Of a stretch of DNA of 6,292 nucleotides, positions 5,887 through 6,292 are shown piece after piece. The position numbers were made by a program, and so were the translations under genes. This stretch comes from an uncultured beta proteobacterium. Its GTDB lineage: Bacteria > Pseudomonadota > Gammaproteobacteria > Burkholderiales > Rhodocyclaceae. The notes under the pieces were generated by a model, which worked only from the letters and a program-made list of their open reading frames with translations, did no database searches and was not told the DNA's origin. How positions within the stretch are numbered: position 1 is the stretch's first letter; each line of letters begins with the position of its first letter. The stretch lies in contig CAIVZW010000591.1 in NCBI GenBank assembly GCA_903910495.1, forward strand, positions 1-6,292, in the 5' to 3' direction.

Positions 5887-6219
5887 CTATTCACAATTAC
5901 CGTTGGCAGACAGTGCAACTGCCCTGCTCACCGGAGCAAGTATACTTTTCATCCTAACAACCGCAGTAGCAAGATTGTTAACCCTTCGATGCCCCGAAGG
6001 CAACGGGGCCTTGGGCTCAAATCCCCCTGGGGGACACGCCCGCCGTGCGGGCTGCTCAGGGCGAACGGGTAGTTCACCCTCCGGTTGATAGTTCAAAAAC
6101 CCGTTCGTGGTGAGCCTGTCCCCCAAGAGGACTTCCTGCGGGGCGTCGAACCATGAGCGGGTTTTTAACTGTCCAACTGAGTTTTTTAGAACCTGCGTGT
6201 GTATCGGGTACCTGTTCAT
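5887..6219 (-). CDS. doubtful 110-residue reading frame running through repeats
   Basis: An ATG at 6219 overlaps the stop of the preceding frame as ATGA and has GGAG five bases upstream, which is good initiation context. After about 20 ordinary residues (MNRYPIHTQ, LKNSVGQLKT) the frame enters the composite repeats and its protein becomes repeat-derived (Pro, Arg and Gly rich), finally stopping ten bases before the XRE ATG. I recognise no family. It may be the start of a gene broken by repeat insertion, or a chance open frame in GC-rich DNA. Its stop close to the XRE ATG, which lacks its own ribosome site, leaves room for coupling, but repeat-derived coding is usually spurious. Confidence 0.25.
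   Translation of the reverse strand: MNRYPIHTQVLKNSVGQLKTRSWFDAPQEVLLGDRLTTNGFLNYQPEGELPVRPEQPARRACPPGGFEPKAPLPSGHRRVNNLATAVVRMKSILAPVSRAVALSANGNCE
5938..5947. promoter_or_regulatory. palindrome over a possible -10 element of the XRE gene
   Basis: AAGTATACTT is a perfect 10-base palindrome about 60 bases upstream of the XRE ATG. On the minus strand it contains TATACT (5944-5939), five of six matches to a -10 hexamer. The -35 position (about 5962-5967, ACTGCG) is poor, so promoter support is limited. A palindrome in this place would suit an autoregulatory operator; this is inference. Confidence 0.3.
5982..6069. repeat. composite repeat A: interrupted CCCTTCGA / GCTCAGGGCGAACGGG element
   Basis: The outer parts CCCTTCGA (5982-5989) and GCTCAGGGCGAACGGG (6054-6069) are the two halves of an intergenic palindrome that I know in uninterrupted form as CCCTTCGAC-A-(A/G)GCTCAGGGCGAACGG. 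Here a 64-base insert (5990-6053) separates them. The insert carries three hairpins: GCCCCG...CGGGGC (5991-6009), TCCCCCTGGGGGA (6022-6034 region) and GCCCGC-CGT-GCGGGC near 6038-6052. Family identification is from memory; the halves and hairpins are visible directly. Confidence 0.7.
6090..6170. repeat. composite repeat B: interrupted GTTCGTGGTGAGC / TCGAACCATGAGC element
   Basis: Left arm 6090-6112 (AGTTCAAAAACCCGTTCGTGG...) and right arm 6148-6170 (ending GCGGGTTTTTAACT) are imperfect reverse complements over about 21 bases. The uninterrupted form, known from memory, reads TTCGTGGTGAGCCTGTCGAACCATGAAC. Here about 27 extra bases lie between TGAGC (6111-6115) and TCGAA (6146-6150), containing CCCC...GGGG and AGGA/TCCT pairs, and flanked by a repeated GTC (6118-6120 and 6145-6147). 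Confidence 0.7.
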
Positions 6220-6292
6220 GACAGCTCCCGGATCGTTTCATGCAATACCTGAACGCCGAGCATGAAGTCATCCATTTCCATCTCTTCCTCCG
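6216..6292 (-). CDS. 3' end of an unidentified gene, cut by the window edge
   Basis: On the minus strand an open frame enters at 6292 and ends at TGA 6218-6216. It encodes EEEMEMDDFMLGVQVLHETIRELS, an acidic stretch followed by an amphipathic helix-like tail. It could be the C-terminus of a longer protein. Alternatively it is a 21-residue small protein: the ATG at 6280-6278 has GGAGG five bases upstream inside the same stretch. Too short to identify. Its stop overlaps the ATG of the doubtful 110-residue frame. Confidence 0.4.
   Translation of the reverse strand, partial: EEEMEMDDFMLGVQVLHETIRELS

Noticed and set aside
5982..6170. CRISPR-like array
   Set aside because: The repeats are palindromic, differ from each other, lie in inverted orientation and have no regular unit-spacer pattern; no cas gene is present.

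Overview
This is a GC-rich window from a proteobacterium, most likely a betaproteobacterium (possibly Rhodocyclales-like). The lineage call is an inference. It rests on a DUF1841 gene, codon usage, and intergenic palindromic repeats of the TTCGA...GCTCA and CCCTCACCCC...CTCTCCC types that I remember as common in proteobacteria. Every supported gene lies on the minus strand, so transcription runs from high to low coordinates.

In transcription order: at the right edge (6216-6292) is the 3' end of an unidentified frame. About 230 bases of composite palindromic repeats follow (5982-6170). Next comes a compact cluster: an XRE-type regulator (4932-5876), an orotate phosphoribosyltransferase (pyrE, 4191-4901) and a 108-residue protein of unknown function (3868-4194) whose ATG overlaps the pyrE stop as ATGA. 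A strong REP-like double palindrome (3798-3852) separates this from a second cluster: pyrK (2864-3685), pyrD of class 1B (1938-2861) and a DUF1841 gene (1505-1930), with gaps of 2 and 7 bases. Further downstream is a membrane-anchored HD-GYP phosphodiesterase gene (190-1458). The left edge holds a plausible promoter and the first nine codons of another minus-strand gene.

Together PyrK and PyrD would form the NAD-linked dihydroorotate dehydrogenase that makes orotate, and PyrE would convert orotate to OMP. The window therefore holds two consecutive steps of de novo UMP synthesis in adjacent transcription units, one with a probable local regulator. The HD-GYP protein belongs to cyclic-di-GMP signalling and has no obvious metabolic link to its neighbours.

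The two most unusual signals are non-coding. (1) A 38-base near-perfect direct repeat of the 3' end of the DUF1841 gene lies on the far side of the HD-GYP gene, so that gene looks like a cassette bracketed by a duplicated gene end. (2) Two different palindromic intergenic repeats upstream of the XRE regulator are both interrupted at the same internal position by related GC-rich hairpin inserts. I see no convincing undescribed multi-gene system such as a defence island, CRISPR array or transposase, and no tRNA or rRNA.
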